64,000 nucleotides of DNA, taken from Actinoplanes sp. N902-109 (GTDB taxonomy: Bacteria; Actinomycetota; Actinomycetes; Mycobacteriales; Micromonosporaceae). The stretch is taken from contig NC_021191.1 in the NCBI RefSeq assembly GCF_000389965.1, positions 1-64,000 on the forward strand, read 5' to 3'. Positions 54,202-63,454 of the stretch are shown in pieces (position 1 is the first letter of the stretch; each line of letters begins with the position of its first letter). The notes beneath the pieces were generated by a model. It worked only from the letters and a program-made list of their open reading frames with translations. It had not been told where the DNA came from and ran no database searches. A program made the position numbers and the translations under genes.

Positions 54202-56012
54202 CGGCGCAGGCCCGCCTGCTCGGTGGCAGGTATCAGGTCGGCGAGCTGCTGGGTTACGGCGGTATGGCCGAGGTGCACAAGGGGCGCGACCTCCGGCTCG
54301 GACGCGACGTGGCCATCAAGATGCTCCGCTCCGACCTGGCCCGCGACGCCACGTTCCAGGAGCGGTTCCGGCGGGAGGCACAGAATTCCGCCGCCCTGAA
54401 CCACCCCGCGATCGTGGCTGTCTACGACACGGGCGAGGAGACCTCGGCGACCGGTGAACGCCAGCCGTTCATCGTCATGGAGTTCGTCAGCGGCCACACC
54501 CTCAAGGAGGAGTTGGCCGCCCAGCAGCGCATCCCGACCAAGCGCGCGCTGGAGATCATTGCCGACATCTGCGCCGCGCTGGAGTTCAGCCACCGGCACG
54601 GCATCATCCACCGCGACATCAAGCCCGGCAACGTGATGATCACGGCCAACGGGCAGGTCAAGGTGATGGACTTCGGCATCGCCCGGGCCCTGGCCAGCGG
54701 CGCGACCACGATGACGCAGACCAGCGCGGTCATCGGCACGGCGCAGTACCTGTCGCCCGAGCAGGCCCGCGGCGAGTCCGTCGACGCCCGTTCGGACGTC
54801 TACGCGGCCGGCTGTGTCCTGTTCGAACTGCTGGTCGGGCACCCGCCGTTCGTCGGCGACAGCCCGGTCAGTGTGGCCTACCAGCACGTGCGGGAGACGC
54901 CCCGGGCGCCCAGCGACATCAACCGCGAGGTGCCGCCGGAGGTCGATGCGATCGTCCTCAAGGCACTCGCGAAGAACCCGCTCAACCGCTACCAGAGCGC
55001 CCAGGAGATGCGCGCCGACGCCTTGCGCGCGGTCGCCGGCCGCCCGGTCATGGCCCCCGCGGTCATGACCGAGGCCGAGACGATGGCGATGACCGGGGCG
55101 ATGGGTGGGGCCCCGACGGCGATGACCCGGCCGATCCCGGGTGCCACCATGACCGTCCCGCGCGGGGGCCCGCCGCAGCCGGAACGCAAGACGTCGTCGT
55201 GGGTGATGGCGAGTCTGGCGGCGCTCGGCGTGCTGGCCGTGGTGGCGCTGGCGATCGGGCTCATCCTGGCCAACCGCAACGACGATCCGAAGGCGCCGGC
55301 CACTGTGGCCGTACCCAAGGTCACGGGGTTGTCGGAGGGTGACGCGCGCTCGGCGCTGCAGCAGGCGGGGTTCAACCAGGTCGCCGTCGGCGATGCCGTC
55401 GAGACGGACGACTGCAAGAACACGGTCGAGAAGCAGAACCCCACGGCGAGCACGCCCACGGCGGTCGACCAGACGGTCACGATCCAGCTGTGCAAGAGCC
55501 CGGACACCGCGCTCGTGCCTTCCGGCCTGGAGGGCGGCACGCTGTCCGCGGCCAAGGCAGCGATCGAGAAGGCCGGGCTGAAGTGGACCGTCGACGAGGT
55601 GAGCGACGATGCGCCAGAGGGCCAGGTGCTCAAGGTGGAGAGCGCGGGCGAGGAGGTCAAGCCCAACTCCACCATCACCATCACGGTCTCCCGGGGTAAC
55701 CTCACCAACGTTCCCAACGTCGTGGGTCTGAGCGAGGACGAGGCCAAGGCCGTTCTCAAGGACCGCGGCTTCACCAACGTGACGGTCGAGGAGTCGGACC
55801 AGGACGGCGACGTGGGCAAGGTCGTCGACCAGACGCCGAACGGCAACCAGAAGAAGTCGAAGTCCACGCGGGTCACGCTGACGGTCATCGCCGAGAAGCA
55901 GCCGGAGCCGTCGAACACGCCGAGCGCCGACCCGACCCCCACGCCGACCGGTGAGGACGGCGGCGGCGGCGACGCGGGCACCGGCGGCATCGTCCTCCCC
56001 GGCGGCAACTGA
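54198..56012 (+). CDS. pknB: Serine/threonine protein kinase PknB (PASTA kinase)
   Basis: A 604-residue PASTA kinase that senses cell-wall fragments and phosphorylates FhaA and other targets. Kinase domain: Lys41 (AIKML), HRDIKPGN with Asp140, DFG 158-160, activation-loop Thr173/Thr175 (MTQTSAVIGTAQYLSPEQA). Membrane helix about 335-358. Three PASTA repeats follow (starts VPKVTGLSEGDA, VPSGLEGGTLSA, VPNVVGLSEDEA), against four in M. tuberculosis PknB, and a Pro/Gly-rich tail. ATG 54198 is set by the overlap with pknA. Confidence 0.95.
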   Translation: MTAQARLLGGRYQVGELLGYGGMAEVHKGRDLRLGRDVAIKMLRSDLARDATFQERFRREAQNSAALNHPAIVAVYDTGEETSATGERQPFIVMEFVSGHTLKEELAAQQRIPTKRALEIIADICAALEFSHRHGIIHRDIKPGNVMITANGQVKVMDFGIARALASGATTMTQTSAVIGTAQYLSPEQARGESVDARSDVYAAGCVLFELLVGHPPFVGDSPVSVAYQHVRETPRAPSDINREVPPEVDAIVLKALAKNPLNRYQSAQEMRADALRAVAGRPVMAPAVMTEAETMAMTGAMGGAPTAMTRPIPGATMTVPRGGPPQPERKTSSWVMASLAALGVLAVVALAIGLILANRNDDPKAPATVAVPKVTGLSEGDARSALQQAGFNQVAVGDAVETDDCKNTVEKQNPTASTPTAVDQTVTIQLCKSPDTALVPSGLEGGTLSAAKAAIEKAGLKWTVDEVSDDAPEGQVLKVESAGEEVKPNSTITITVSRGNLTNVPNVVGLSEDEAKAVLKDRGFTNVTVEESDQDGDVGKVVDQTPNGNQKKSKSTRVTLTVIAEKQPEPSNTPSADPTPTPTGEDGGGGDAGTGGIVLPGGN

Positions 56013-56024
56013 CGCAGGCATGCG

Positions 56025-56057
56025 GGAAGCCCGGCCGACGAGTGCGGCCGGGCTTCC
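56025..56057. terminator. Terminator after pknB
   Basis: GGAAGCCCGGCCG (56025-56037) pairs perfectly with CGGCCGGGCTTCC (56045-56057) around a 7-base loop. It lies between the convergent pknB and DUF6454 genes and probably works for both. Confidence 0.85.
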
Positions 56058-56063
56058 GTGCTG

Positions 56064-57014
56064 TCACGGGCGGGGCGTCGACCAGGTGTAGATCTGGGTG
56101 CCGGCGGTTTCCTCGCCGTTGTCGGGGGCGGCCCACATGGTGAGCGTGCTGCCGGTGACGGCGAGTTTGACCGGGTTGCGGGTCATCACGTGCCCGGCGG
56201 CCGACCACTGCTGGAACGGGAACTCGTTGATGATCGTCCGCCGGTGCAGGTCGATCAGGGTGATGCCGCCGAGTTCGTAGCTTGCCGTGCTGCCACCGGC
56301 GGCGGGGGTCTGCGGCAGCGACGTGATGCCGCCGCACGCCATCTTGCCCGCCGGCAGGTACTGGCAGTCCTGGAAGTCGAGCACGTTGGTGGGGTTGGGC
56401 CACGTGGTCAGCTGACGGCCGGACGGCGACCACTCGTAGAACGTACGGGATCCCCAGTTGTTGCCGACGAAGCGGCCGCGCGTGGGGTCGTACACGATGC
56501 CGCCGATGTGGTCCTGGACCGCGAAGAGCTTGCTGACCCGCAAGGTCCGGATGTCGATGCGGTAGATCTCGGCCGTGCTGTCCGGACGGTACTGGGCGAC
56601 CGGGACCCAGAGGTCGTTGCCGGTCAGATCGATGCCGCCGGGGTGGTAGACGATGTCGTGGCCGAGCACGATGTCCTTGAGCAGCTTGCCCTGCTTGTCG
56701 ATCACGAAGACATGACCGACACCCTTGCCGGGGGTACGGTCGTAGCCGTCGACCGGGACGGGGTACTTCACCGTGGGCTCGATGATCTCGGTGGAGCTGA
56801 GGTAGTAGCGGTCCTTCGTGACGACCAGGCCCTCGGGGTGGTACGTCGGGAAGGCCAGCTTCAGCGCGGACACCTGGGTCCACACATCCGAACGGGTGGT
56901 GGCGCGCAGGCTCCGCGCCGTGTCGGAATCCCGGGCCGCCGGTGCGGCCGAGGCGCTGCTGCCGAGCGGGATCAGGGTGGCCGCGGCGAGGGCGGCAAGG
57001 GCTAGACGCTTCAC
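56064..57014 (-). CDS. Secreted DUF6454 protein
   Basis: A 316-residue secreted protein with a signal peptide (KRLALAALAAATLIPLGSSASAAPA, cleavage near 25). The mature part resembles the DUF6454 family: PTYHPEGLVVTKDRYYLSS, VDGYDRTPGKGVGHVFVIDKQG, HPGGIDLTGNDLWVPVAQYRPDS, and DHIGGIVYDPTRGRFVGNNWGSR, suggesting a beta-propeller-like fold. No enzyme activity is known. GTG 57014 is preceded by a weak ribosome-binding site. Confidence 0.87.
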   Translation of the reverse strand: MKRLALAALAAATLIPLGSSASAAPAARDSDTARSLRATTRSDVWTQVSALKLAFPTYHPEGLVVTKDRYYLSSTEIIEPTVKYPVPVDGYDRTPGKGVGHVFVIDKQGKLLKDIVLGHDIVYHPGGIDLTGNDLWVPVAQYRPDSTAEIYRIDIRTLRVSKLFAVQDHIGGIVYDPTRGRFVGNNWGSRTFYEWSPSGRQLTTWPNPTNVLDFQDCQYLPAGKMACGGITSLPQTPAAGGSTASYELGGITLIDLHRRTIINEFPFQQWSAAGHVMTRNPVKLAVTGSTLTMWAAPDNGEETAGTQIYTWSTPRP

Positions 57015-57076
57015 CCGGTCATCGTCGGACGTCTCCCGCCCGGTCGCGAGCGGGAGACGTTGAACGACGGTCGAAC

Positions 57077-59215
57077 TTATGCCGGCGCTTTGTCGCCCTT
57101 GATGCAGCGCAACAGCACGCTCGCCACGTCGATGACCTCGACGTTGTCCTGCTCGCCCTTGCCGGTGACGCCGTCGCCGATCATGGTGTAGCAGAACGGG
57201 CAGCCGACCGCGATGGTCTTGGCCCCGGTGGCCAGGGCCTCCTCGGTGCGCTCGACGTTGATCCGCTTGCCGATCTTCTCCTCCATCCACATGCGGGCAC
57301 CACCGGCGCCGCAGCAGAAGGAACGCTCGGAGTTGCGCGGCATCTCGACGAGGTTGGCCGAGGCGCCCAGTACCTCGCGCGGGGCCTCGAAGACGCGGTT
57401 GTGCCGGCCCAGGTAGCACGGGTCGTGGTAGGTCACGTCACCCTCGATCGGCTGGACCGGGGTGAGCTTGCCGGTGGCGACCAGGTGCTGCAGCAACTGG
57501 GTGTGGTGCACGACCTCGACCTTCAGCCCCAGTTGTTCGTACTCGTTGCCGAGGGTGTTGAAGCAGTGCGGGCAGGTGGCGACGATCTTCTTGACGTTCG
57601 CCTCGGTCAGCGTCTCGACGTTCTGCTGGGCGAGCATCTGGAAGACGAACTCGTTGCCGATGCGCCGGGCAGGGTCACCGGAGCACGTCTCGCCCTCGCC
57701 CAGGATCGCGAAGTCGACGCCGGCCTCGTGCAGCAGCGTGGCCACCGCGCGGGTGGTCTTCTTGGCACGGTCCTCGAAGGCTCCCGCGCAGCCGACCCAG
57801 AACAGGTAGTCGAAGTCCTCGGCCTCGCCGACCCGCTTGATCTCGAAGTCCAGGCCCTTGGTCCAGTCCTCGCGGGCGTTCTGCGGGGCACCCCAGGGGT
57901 TGCCCTTGTTCTCTAGGTTGCGCAGCATGACGCCGGCCTCGGCCGGGAAGCTGGACTCGATCAGCACCTGGTAGCGGCGCATGTCGACGATGTGGTCGAC
58001 GTGCTCGATGTCGACCGGGCACTGCTCGACGCAGGCACCACAGGTGGTGCAGGACCACAGCACGTCGGGGTCGATGACGCCCATCTCGTCGGCGCCGCCG
58101 ATCAACGGCCGCTCGGCCTCGGCCAGCGCCAGCACGTCGACGCCCTTGAGCTGTTCCGCGGTGGCCTTCTCCTCGCCGGTCAGATCCTTGCCGCCACCGG
58201 CGAGAAGATAGGGGGCCTTCGCGTACGCATGATCACGCAGCGACAACACCAGCAGCTTGGGCGACAGTGGCTTGGCCGTGTTCCACGCCGGGCACTGCGA
58301 CTGGCACCGGCCACACTCGGTGCAGGTGGAGAAGTCCAGCAGGCCCTTCCAGGTGAACTGCTCGACCTGGGCGACACCGAACTGGTCCTTCTCCGGGTCG
58401 GCCTCCTCGAAGTCGAGCGGCTTGCCCTCGCTCATCATCGGGCGCAGCGCACCGAGCCCGGACCCGGCCGGCTTCTCCGGGCTGCGCTTGAAGAAGATGT
58501 TCGGGAACGCCAGGAAGCGGTGCCAGGCCACGCCCATCGTCACGTTGAGCGAGATGGTGATGAGCCAGCCCATCGAGATGAAGATCTTGATGAGCGCGAC
58601 CCAGGTGGCGCCGCTGTGCGCGGCCGGCAGGAGCGCGCCGACGGCATGGCTGACCGGGGTGGCCCAGCCGGGGAACTCGAAGGTGTCGTTGGCGACCTTG
58701 AACCCGCGGATCAGGAACCCGCAGATCAGCACGCCGACGATGACCGCCTCGACGAAGTAGCCCTGCCACATGGTGGAGCCGGTGAACCGGCTGCGCTTCT
58801 TGTTCTTGTCGCTCTGCCGGCGGTAGATCAGGTACAGGATGCCGAGCAGGCCGAGGACCGCGATCAGCTCGGTGACCAGCCCGTACACCACCCAGTGGCC
58901 GATCAGGGGCAGCCCGTCCGCCGGGTCGACGACCTCGAAGTAGGCCTCCAGCACCAGCAGGAACAGGATCATGAAGGAGACCATCACGAACCAGTGCGCC
59001 GCGCCGATCGTGCTCCACTTGAGCATCCGGGTGTGGCCCAGCGTCTCGACCAGCATGGTCCTGGTCCGGGTGCCCTTGTCGGTGAAGCGAGCCGGGTCGG
59101 GTTTGCCCTGCCGGATCACTGCCGTCATCGACATGACAGCGCGCACCGCGAGGACGACGGCCACGATGGTGACGACGCCGGCCAGGACGGTGGCGACGAT
59201 CTGCGCGACGCCCAT
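57077..59215 (-). CDS. EtfD-like Fe-S membrane oxidoreductase
   Basis: A 712-residue protein with about six membrane segments at the N-terminus (residues 10-230), then two 4Fe-4S clusters of heterodisulfide-reductase type (CTECGRCQSQCP, CTTCGACVEQCP), and two CCG domains (CPHCFNTLGNEY with related Cys; CCGAGGARMWMEE). Same architecture as mycobacterial EtfD (Rv0338c), which passes electrons from electron-transfer flavoprotein to the menaquinone pool. So it may accept electrons from acyl-CoA dehydrogenases such as the one at 33.4 kb. The function is inferred from family. Confidence 0.9.
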   Translation of the reverse strand: MGVAQIVATVLAGVVTIVAVVLAVRAVMSMTAVIRQGKPDPARFTDKGTRTRTMLVETLGHTRMLKWSTIGAAHWFVMVSFMILFLLVLEAYFEVVDPADGLPLIGHWVVYGLVTELIAVLGLLGILYLIYRRQSDKNKKRSRFTGSTMWQGYFVEAVIVGVLICGFLIRGFKVANDTFEFPGWATPVSHAVGALLPAAHSGATWVALIKIFISMGWLITISLNVTMGVAWHRFLAFPNIFFKRSPEKPAGSGLGALRPMMSEGKPLDFEEADPEKDQFGVAQVEQFTWKGLLDFSTCTECGRCQSQCPAWNTAKPLSPKLLVLSLRDHAYAKAPYLLAGGGKDLTGEEKATAEQLKGVDVLALAEAERPLIGGADEMGVIDPDVLWSCTTCGACVEQCPVDIEHVDHIVDMRRYQVLIESSFPAEAGVMLRNLENKGNPWGAPQNAREDWTKGLDFEIKRVGEAEDFDYLFWVGCAGAFEDRAKKTTRAVATLLHEAGVDFAILGEGETCSGDPARRIGNEFVFQMLAQQNVETLTEANVKKIVATCPHCFNTLGNEYEQLGLKVEVVHHTQLLQHLVATGKLTPVQPIEGDVTYHDPCYLGRHNRVFEAPREVLGASANLVEMPRNSERSFCCGAGGARMWMEEKIGKRINVERTEEALATGAKTIAVGCPFCYTMIGDGVTGKGEQDNVEVIDVASVLLRCIKGDKAPA

Positions 59216-59323
59216 CTGTGTGGTGCCTCCTCGGTTGGGTGCCGCCCCATGTTACCCGCGAGTAATGCCCCTACGCGCGGCGACTGCGCACCCCGATGGG
59301 ATGCGCAGCCGGATTGGTGGTTC

Positions 59324-59587
59324 TTACCGCCAGCGCGAGAGGATGCCCAGCGACGCCACCATGCAGCCAAAGCCGACCAGGAGGTTCCAGTAGCGCCAGG
59401 CCTCGACCGGGTACTGCTGCTCCGAGAGGTAGTAGACGACCAGCCAGGCGATGCCGAAGACGATCAGGAAGACGGCCGTGATCGGCAGCCAGACCGGACT
59501 CGGCTTCTTGGACGCGGCCGCAGAGGCCGGACGGATCTCCGTCGGCGGCGTGTAGACCTTCTTCTTGCGAACCTGTGACTTCGGCAC
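59324..59587 (-). CDS. crgA: Cell division protein CrgA
   Basis: An 87-residue protein with two membrane helices (about 33-55 and 64-83) and the family N-terminus PKSQVRKKKVYTPP. CrgA stabilises the septal division complex and coordinates FtsZ-ring assembly in actinobacteria. GTG 59587 is preceded by AGGAGA. It is divergent from the DUF881 gene, as in mycobacteria and streptomycetes. Confidence 0.95.
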   Translation of the reverse strand: MPKSQVRKKKVYTPPTEIRPASAAASKKPSPVWLPITAVFLIVFGIAWLVVYYLSEQQYPVEAWRYWNLLVGFGCMVASLGILSRWR

Positions 59588-59767
59588 GGTGCTCTCCTGA
59601 GGGCAACAAGTGGTGAACAACCCACCCCTGAGCGGCTCCGGGGACCCCGATAGCTGCCCGTGGCGAATACTGTTCGATAGCTAGCGTAGTCAAGGCGGCA
59701 CGCGAACAGGCACCCGCCGGTGGCTTTTCATGTGCGTCGCCTCAGAGCTGTGGGGAGGAAGACCGAC

Positions 59768-60577
59768 GTGGAGTACACCACGGGGACGCCCTCGTGGCGA
59801 CTTGTCATGCGCCGGGCCCTGCGGGTGTTGCGACCCCGGCGGCGGGGGCAGCGACAGGGAAAGTGGTCGATCGGTGTGCCGCTGATCGCGTTGGCGGCAG
59901 GTCTGCTGTTCACCACCTCGGCCACCACCGCCGACGGCACCGCGCTGCGTGACGACCGCCGGCCCCAGCTCGCCCAGTTGATCACCGACAAGCGCGAGCG
60001 CCTCGACGAACGCGACAAGGAAGCCGCCGAGCTGCGGGCCAGGGTCGATGCCGAGAGCCAGCGGTACGCCGAGGTGAACCAGCCGGTCAAGGAGGCCCGG
60101 CAGCGCGCCGACGCGATGCGCGAGCAGGCCGGCTTCACCGCGCTGGGCGGCCCGGGCCTCACGGTGACCCTCAACGACTCGTCGCGGCGCCCCACGGACA
60201 CCGGTCCGGACGCCCCGCAGAACGACGACCTTGTCGTCCACCAGGGTGACGTCCAGGCGGTCGTGAATGCCCTCTGGGCTGGGGGAGCCGAGGCAATGTC
60301 GATCATGGATGTCCGCGTCATCTCCACGAGCGCGGTACGCTGTGTCGGCAACACGCTGCTGCTACACGGCCAGGTCTTCTCGCCGCCCTTCACGATCACG
60401 GCGATCGGCGAACCCATGGCGATGCGTCGGGCGTTGGAATCCTCCGAAGGAGTCCAGCAATTCCGCGCTGCGGTCGCCGACTTCGGCCTCGGCTACACGG
60501 AAACCGTCGAGAGGAACGTGACTGTGCGGGCGTACGACGGGTCGAGTGACCTCCGATCCGCCGAGGTCACCGAGTAA
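59768..60577 (+). CDS. DUF881 family membrane-anchored protein
   Basis: A 269-residue protein with an N-terminal membrane anchor (about 37-55) and an extracytoplasmic DUF881 domain: a coiled-coil (QLITDKRERLDERDKEAAELR...), then GGPGLTVTLNDS, VHQGDVQAVVNALWAGGAEAMSIMDVRV and FSPPFTITAIGEP. It belongs to the division-cluster family (YlxW-like). GGGAGGAAG precedes GTG 59768. It overlaps the sortase gene by one base. Confidence 0.92.
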   Translation: MEYTTGTPSWRLVMRRALRVLRPRRRGQRQGKWSIGVPLIALAAGLLFTTSATTADGTALRDDRRPQLAQLITDKRERLDERDKEAAELRARVDAESQRYAEVNQPVKEARQRADAMREQAGFTALGGPGLTVTLNDSSRRPTDTGPDAPQNDDLVVHQGDVQAVVNALWAGGAEAMSIMDVRVISTSAVRCVGNTLLLHGQVFSPPFTITAIGEPMAMRRALESSEGVQQFRAAVADFGLGYTETVERNVTVRAYDGSSDLRSAEVTE

Positions 60578-63447
60578 TGCCGGCAGAAACGAATCACGGG
60601 GGCGCGGCGGGCTCGGGGCGTCATCGAGCCCCCGACGGCGACTCGCAAACGGCATACATCCCGCGTGTCACGGACGCGACGCCGGACGGTGTGCCCGGCG
60701 GCCCCCTCGACCCTCCGCCCGGCATCGGCTGGCCCTCGGCTGCCGCGCCGGAGTCACCCGCTGTCGGACCATCTGCACAATCGCCCAAAACGCCCGATGC
60801 TGCCCCCGCGGTGGACCCCGTCGTGGCCCGGGCCGCTGCTGCGGCGCGGGCCCGGTCGGCTGAATCCTCCGTACGGTCGAGTGCGCCGGGTTTCAGCTTC
60901 TTCCAGGGTGAGTCCGCGCCTGCCGGGTCGGCACCGGGTGAGCCGGCGCGGCCCGGTCCCGCCGCCTCCCCGGCCGATGCGTCCCCGGCTGTCGGTTTCC
61001 CGGCTGACGGGTCCTCGGCCGCCGGATTCGCGGGTGACGGGTCCCTGTCTGTGGGTTTCCCGGCTGACCGGTCCCCGGCTGACCGGTCCCTGGCTGACCG
61101 GTCCCTGGCTGGCGGGTCCCTGGCTGACCGGACCCTGGCTGGCGGGTCTTCGGTTGATGGGCTTTCGCGGGGACAGTTGCCGCCTTTGCGGGGTGCGACG
61201 CCGCCGGCGGACGATTATCCCGCGGGGGCGGGCACGAGCGGCTTCGCGCAGCTGACCGAGGACACCTACCGAGCCGGCCGGCGCCGCGCCACCGAGCCGG
61301 ACGCTGATTTCGGCGCCCGCGCGGACGGCTGGCAGGACGACCGGGTCAGCCCCCGGGAAAGCCGCCGCGGCCGTCGCTCGTCCGCTCCGGCTGCACCCGG
61401 CGGCTCGGGCTTCGGAGCTGACACCGGCGGCTGGCCCGGCACCGCTGACACCGCGACGAACGGCTGGTCCTCGGGTTCGGCCGCCGACTGGTCTACCGGT
61501 TCGGCCGCCGAGACCGCGACGAACGGCAGGGTTACTGGGTCGGCCGCCGACACCGCGACGAACGGCAGGGCTGCCGGGACTGCGACGAACGGCTGGGCTG
61601 GTGGCTCGGCTGCTGAGACTGCGACGAATGGCTGGGCTGCTGGGTCGGCTGCCGAGACCGCGACGAATGGCTGGGCTGGTGGCTCGGCTGGGGAAGGCGC
61701 GGCGGGCGATAGTGCCGTGGGCGGTGGTCGGCCGGAGGGATCGGCTTCGAGCGGCGCGGTAATCGGTGGCGGGGACGTCGGCGGTGTCGCGGCCCGGGGG
61801 CCGGTAGGCGACGGCGCGGCGGCCGGTCGGGCAGCACGCAGCGGTACGGCGGGCGGTGGTGCCGCGGGTGCCGGTGTGGCACGGAACGGCGCGGCGGCTG
61901 ATGGTGGTCCGGGGAACGGCGCGGGCAGGGGATGGTCCGCCGGCGCTGAGACCGGGGCGTGGGCGGGCGCGATGGATACAGGTGCCTGGTCCGAGCCGGG
62001 TGGCCGCGCGGACAACCCGAACCCCGTGACCGGGCCGGGTGGCCGCGCGGACAACCCGAACCCCGTGACCGGGCCGGGTGGCCGCGCGGACAACCCGAAC
62101 CCCGTGACCGGGCCGGGTGGCCGGGCAAGCAGCCCGAACCCGGTGACCGGGCCGGGTGGCCGGGCAAGCAGCCCGAACCCGATGACCGGCCCGGGCCGTG
62201 ACGCGACCAGCCCGAACGTGGCGATGGGCCGTGGCGCGGGCAGCCCGGGTCCGGCTGGTGGCCCGGGGCTGGGCACGGGCGACCCGGGTGCGGTCAGCGG
62301 CCCGGGTGGCCCGGCGAACGCGGCGGGCCTGCCCGGATTGCGGGCCGGGTCGCCGGGTGGCTCGGTTGCGGGTGGCTCGGTCGGGGGAGCCGGTGGGGAC
62401 CCGTCCGGCGGAAACGGGGCGGAGTTTCGGAACGGCGACCCCTCGGCGACGGCGATCATTCGTACTATCGATGCGCCCACTGGGCTGCTGCCGGCCGTAC
62501 CCGTGAAGGGCGGGACGCAGCAGTCGCCGACGACGAAGCAGGGACCGACACCGCTGCCCATGGACAAGAGCAAGGACAAGGGTGACGCGGTCGGGGCGGC
62601 CTCCGTCGCCGCCGCCGCTGCCGGGGCGGCCGGCCGCCCGGCGGATGACCAGCCGGCCGAGGAGGTCAAGGCGAAGCGCGGGGAGAAAGTCGTCCGGTTG
62701 CGGCCCGAGCAGACCGGCGAGGGCTACCGGAGTGTCTACTCGGAGCTGACCCGGCCCACGCTGGGGTCGCGGATCCGGTCCGGCATCCGGGTGTCCGGCG
62801 AGCTGATGATCACGTTCGGGCTGGTGGTGCTGCTGTTCGCCGGGTACGAGGTGTTCGGCAACTCGGCGAAGGTGCAGAGCGAGCAGGACGCGCTCTCGCA
62901 GCAGCTCGACCAGCAGTGGGACGACCCCACCGTGGCGCCGAGCACCGGGCCGCAGAAGCCGGCGAAGGCCGCGCCCGGTACTGACCTGGTCGGCCGTCTT
63001 TACATCCCGAAGCTGGGCATGGACTGGGTCGTCACCAACGGGGTGCGGCCGCAGGACATCCGGTATTCGCCCGGGCACTACCCGAACACCGCCATGCCCG
63101 GCGGCGTCGGCAATTTCTCGGTGGCCGGCCACCGCATTCGCAAGATCTTCTGGCGGCTCGACGAGTTGAAGCCCGGTGACGTCATCGGCGTGGAGACTCG
63201 GGGCAACTGGTACACGTACAAGGTCAGTGGCAGTGAGGTCGTCAAGCCGACCGCCGTCGAGGTGGTGGCGCCGGTGCCGGACAAGCCCGGCGCGAAACCG
63301 ACCAAGAAGATGCTCACGCTGACCACGTGCAACCCGAAGTTCAACAACTATCAGCGTCTCATCGTGCACGCCGAGCTGGCGAGCGTCACGAAGCGGGACA
63401 AGACCAAGGACCAGGACGGCAAGCCGGCCGAGTTCGGGAAGGCGTAG
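60577..63447 (+). CDS. Class E sortase with very long repetitive N-terminus
   Basis: A 956-residue protein; class E sortases are usually about 200-300 residues. The C-terminal part is a standard sortase: membrane helix about 742-762 (LMITFGLVVLLFAGYEVF), then a catalytic domain (LVGRLYIPKLGMDWVV) with His852 (VAGHRI), Cys918 (LTTCNPKF) and Arg927 (YQRLIVHA). The first roughly 740 residues are low-complexity Gly/Ala/Pro/Ser/Thr with a short ADRSL-type array (about 165-185) and two 13-residue repeat arrays (about 285-375 and 475-540). It lies before the membrane helix, so it is likely cytoplasmic. Start ATG overlaps the DUF881 gene stop. Confidence 0.9.
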   Translation: MPAETNHGGAAGSGRHRAPDGDSQTAYIPRVTDATPDGVPGGPLDPPPGIGWPSAAAPESPAVGPSAQSPKTPDAAPAVDPVVARAAAAARARSAESSVRSSAPGFSFFQGESAPAGSAPGEPARPGPAASPADASPAVGFPADGSSAAGFAGDGSLSVGFPADRSPADRSLADRSLAGGSLADRTLAGGSSVDGLSRGQLPPLRGATPPADDYPAGAGTSGFAQLTEDTYRAGRRRATEPDADFGARADGWQDDRVSPRESRRGRRSSAPAAPGGSGFGADTGGWPGTADTATNGWSSGSAADWSTGSAAETATNGRVTGSAADTATNGRAAGTATNGWAGGSAAETATNGWAAGSAAETATNGWAGGSAGEGAAGDSAVGGGRPEGSASSGAVIGGGDVGGVAARGPVGDGAAAGRAARSGTAGGGAAGAGVARNGAAADGGPGNGAGRGWSAGAETGAWAGAMDTGAWSEPGGRADNPNPVTGPGGRADNPNPVTGPGGRADNPNPVTGPGGRASSPNPVTGPGGRASSPNPMTGPGRDATSPNVAMGRGAGSPGPAGGPGLGTGDPGAVSGPGGPANAAGLPGLRAGSPGGSVAGGSVGGAGGDPSGGNGAEFRNGDPSATAIIRTIDAPTGLLPAVPVKGGTQQSPTTKQGPTPLPMDKSKDKGDAVGAASVAAAAAGAAGRPADDQPAEEVKAKRGEKVVRLRPEQTGEGYRSVYSELTRPTLGSRIRSGIRVSGELMITFGLVVLLFAGYEVFGNSAKVQSEQDALSQQLDQQWDDPTVAPSTGPQKPAKAAPGTDLVGRLYIPKLGMDWVVTNGVRPQDIRYSPGHYPNTAMPGGVGNFSVAGHRIRKIFWRLDELKPGDVIGVETRGNWYTYKVSGSEVVKPTAVEVVAPVPDKPGAKPTKKMLTLTTCNPKFNNYQRLIVHAELASVTKRDKTKDQDGKPAEFGKA
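61448..61695 (+). repeat. 39-bp repeat array 1 in sortase gene
   Basis: Encodes imperfect 13-residue units of type GSAAETATNGWAA, about six copies, one of them shortened. The array stays in frame throughout. Confidence 0.85.
61999..62193 (+). repeat. 39-bp repeat array 2 in sortase gene
   Basis: Five units of 39 bp starting at 61999, 62038, 62077, 62116 and 62155. They encode GGRADNPNPVTGP three times (identical at the base level) and GGRASSPNP-V/M-TGP twice, then a degenerate unit. Near identity points to recent expansion. Confidence 0.92.
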
Positions 63448-63454
63448 GGACAGC

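Noticed and set aside
61448..62193. CRISPR-like array
   Set aside because: Repeats are adjacent with no unique spacers, they keep a reading frame, and no cas gene is present.
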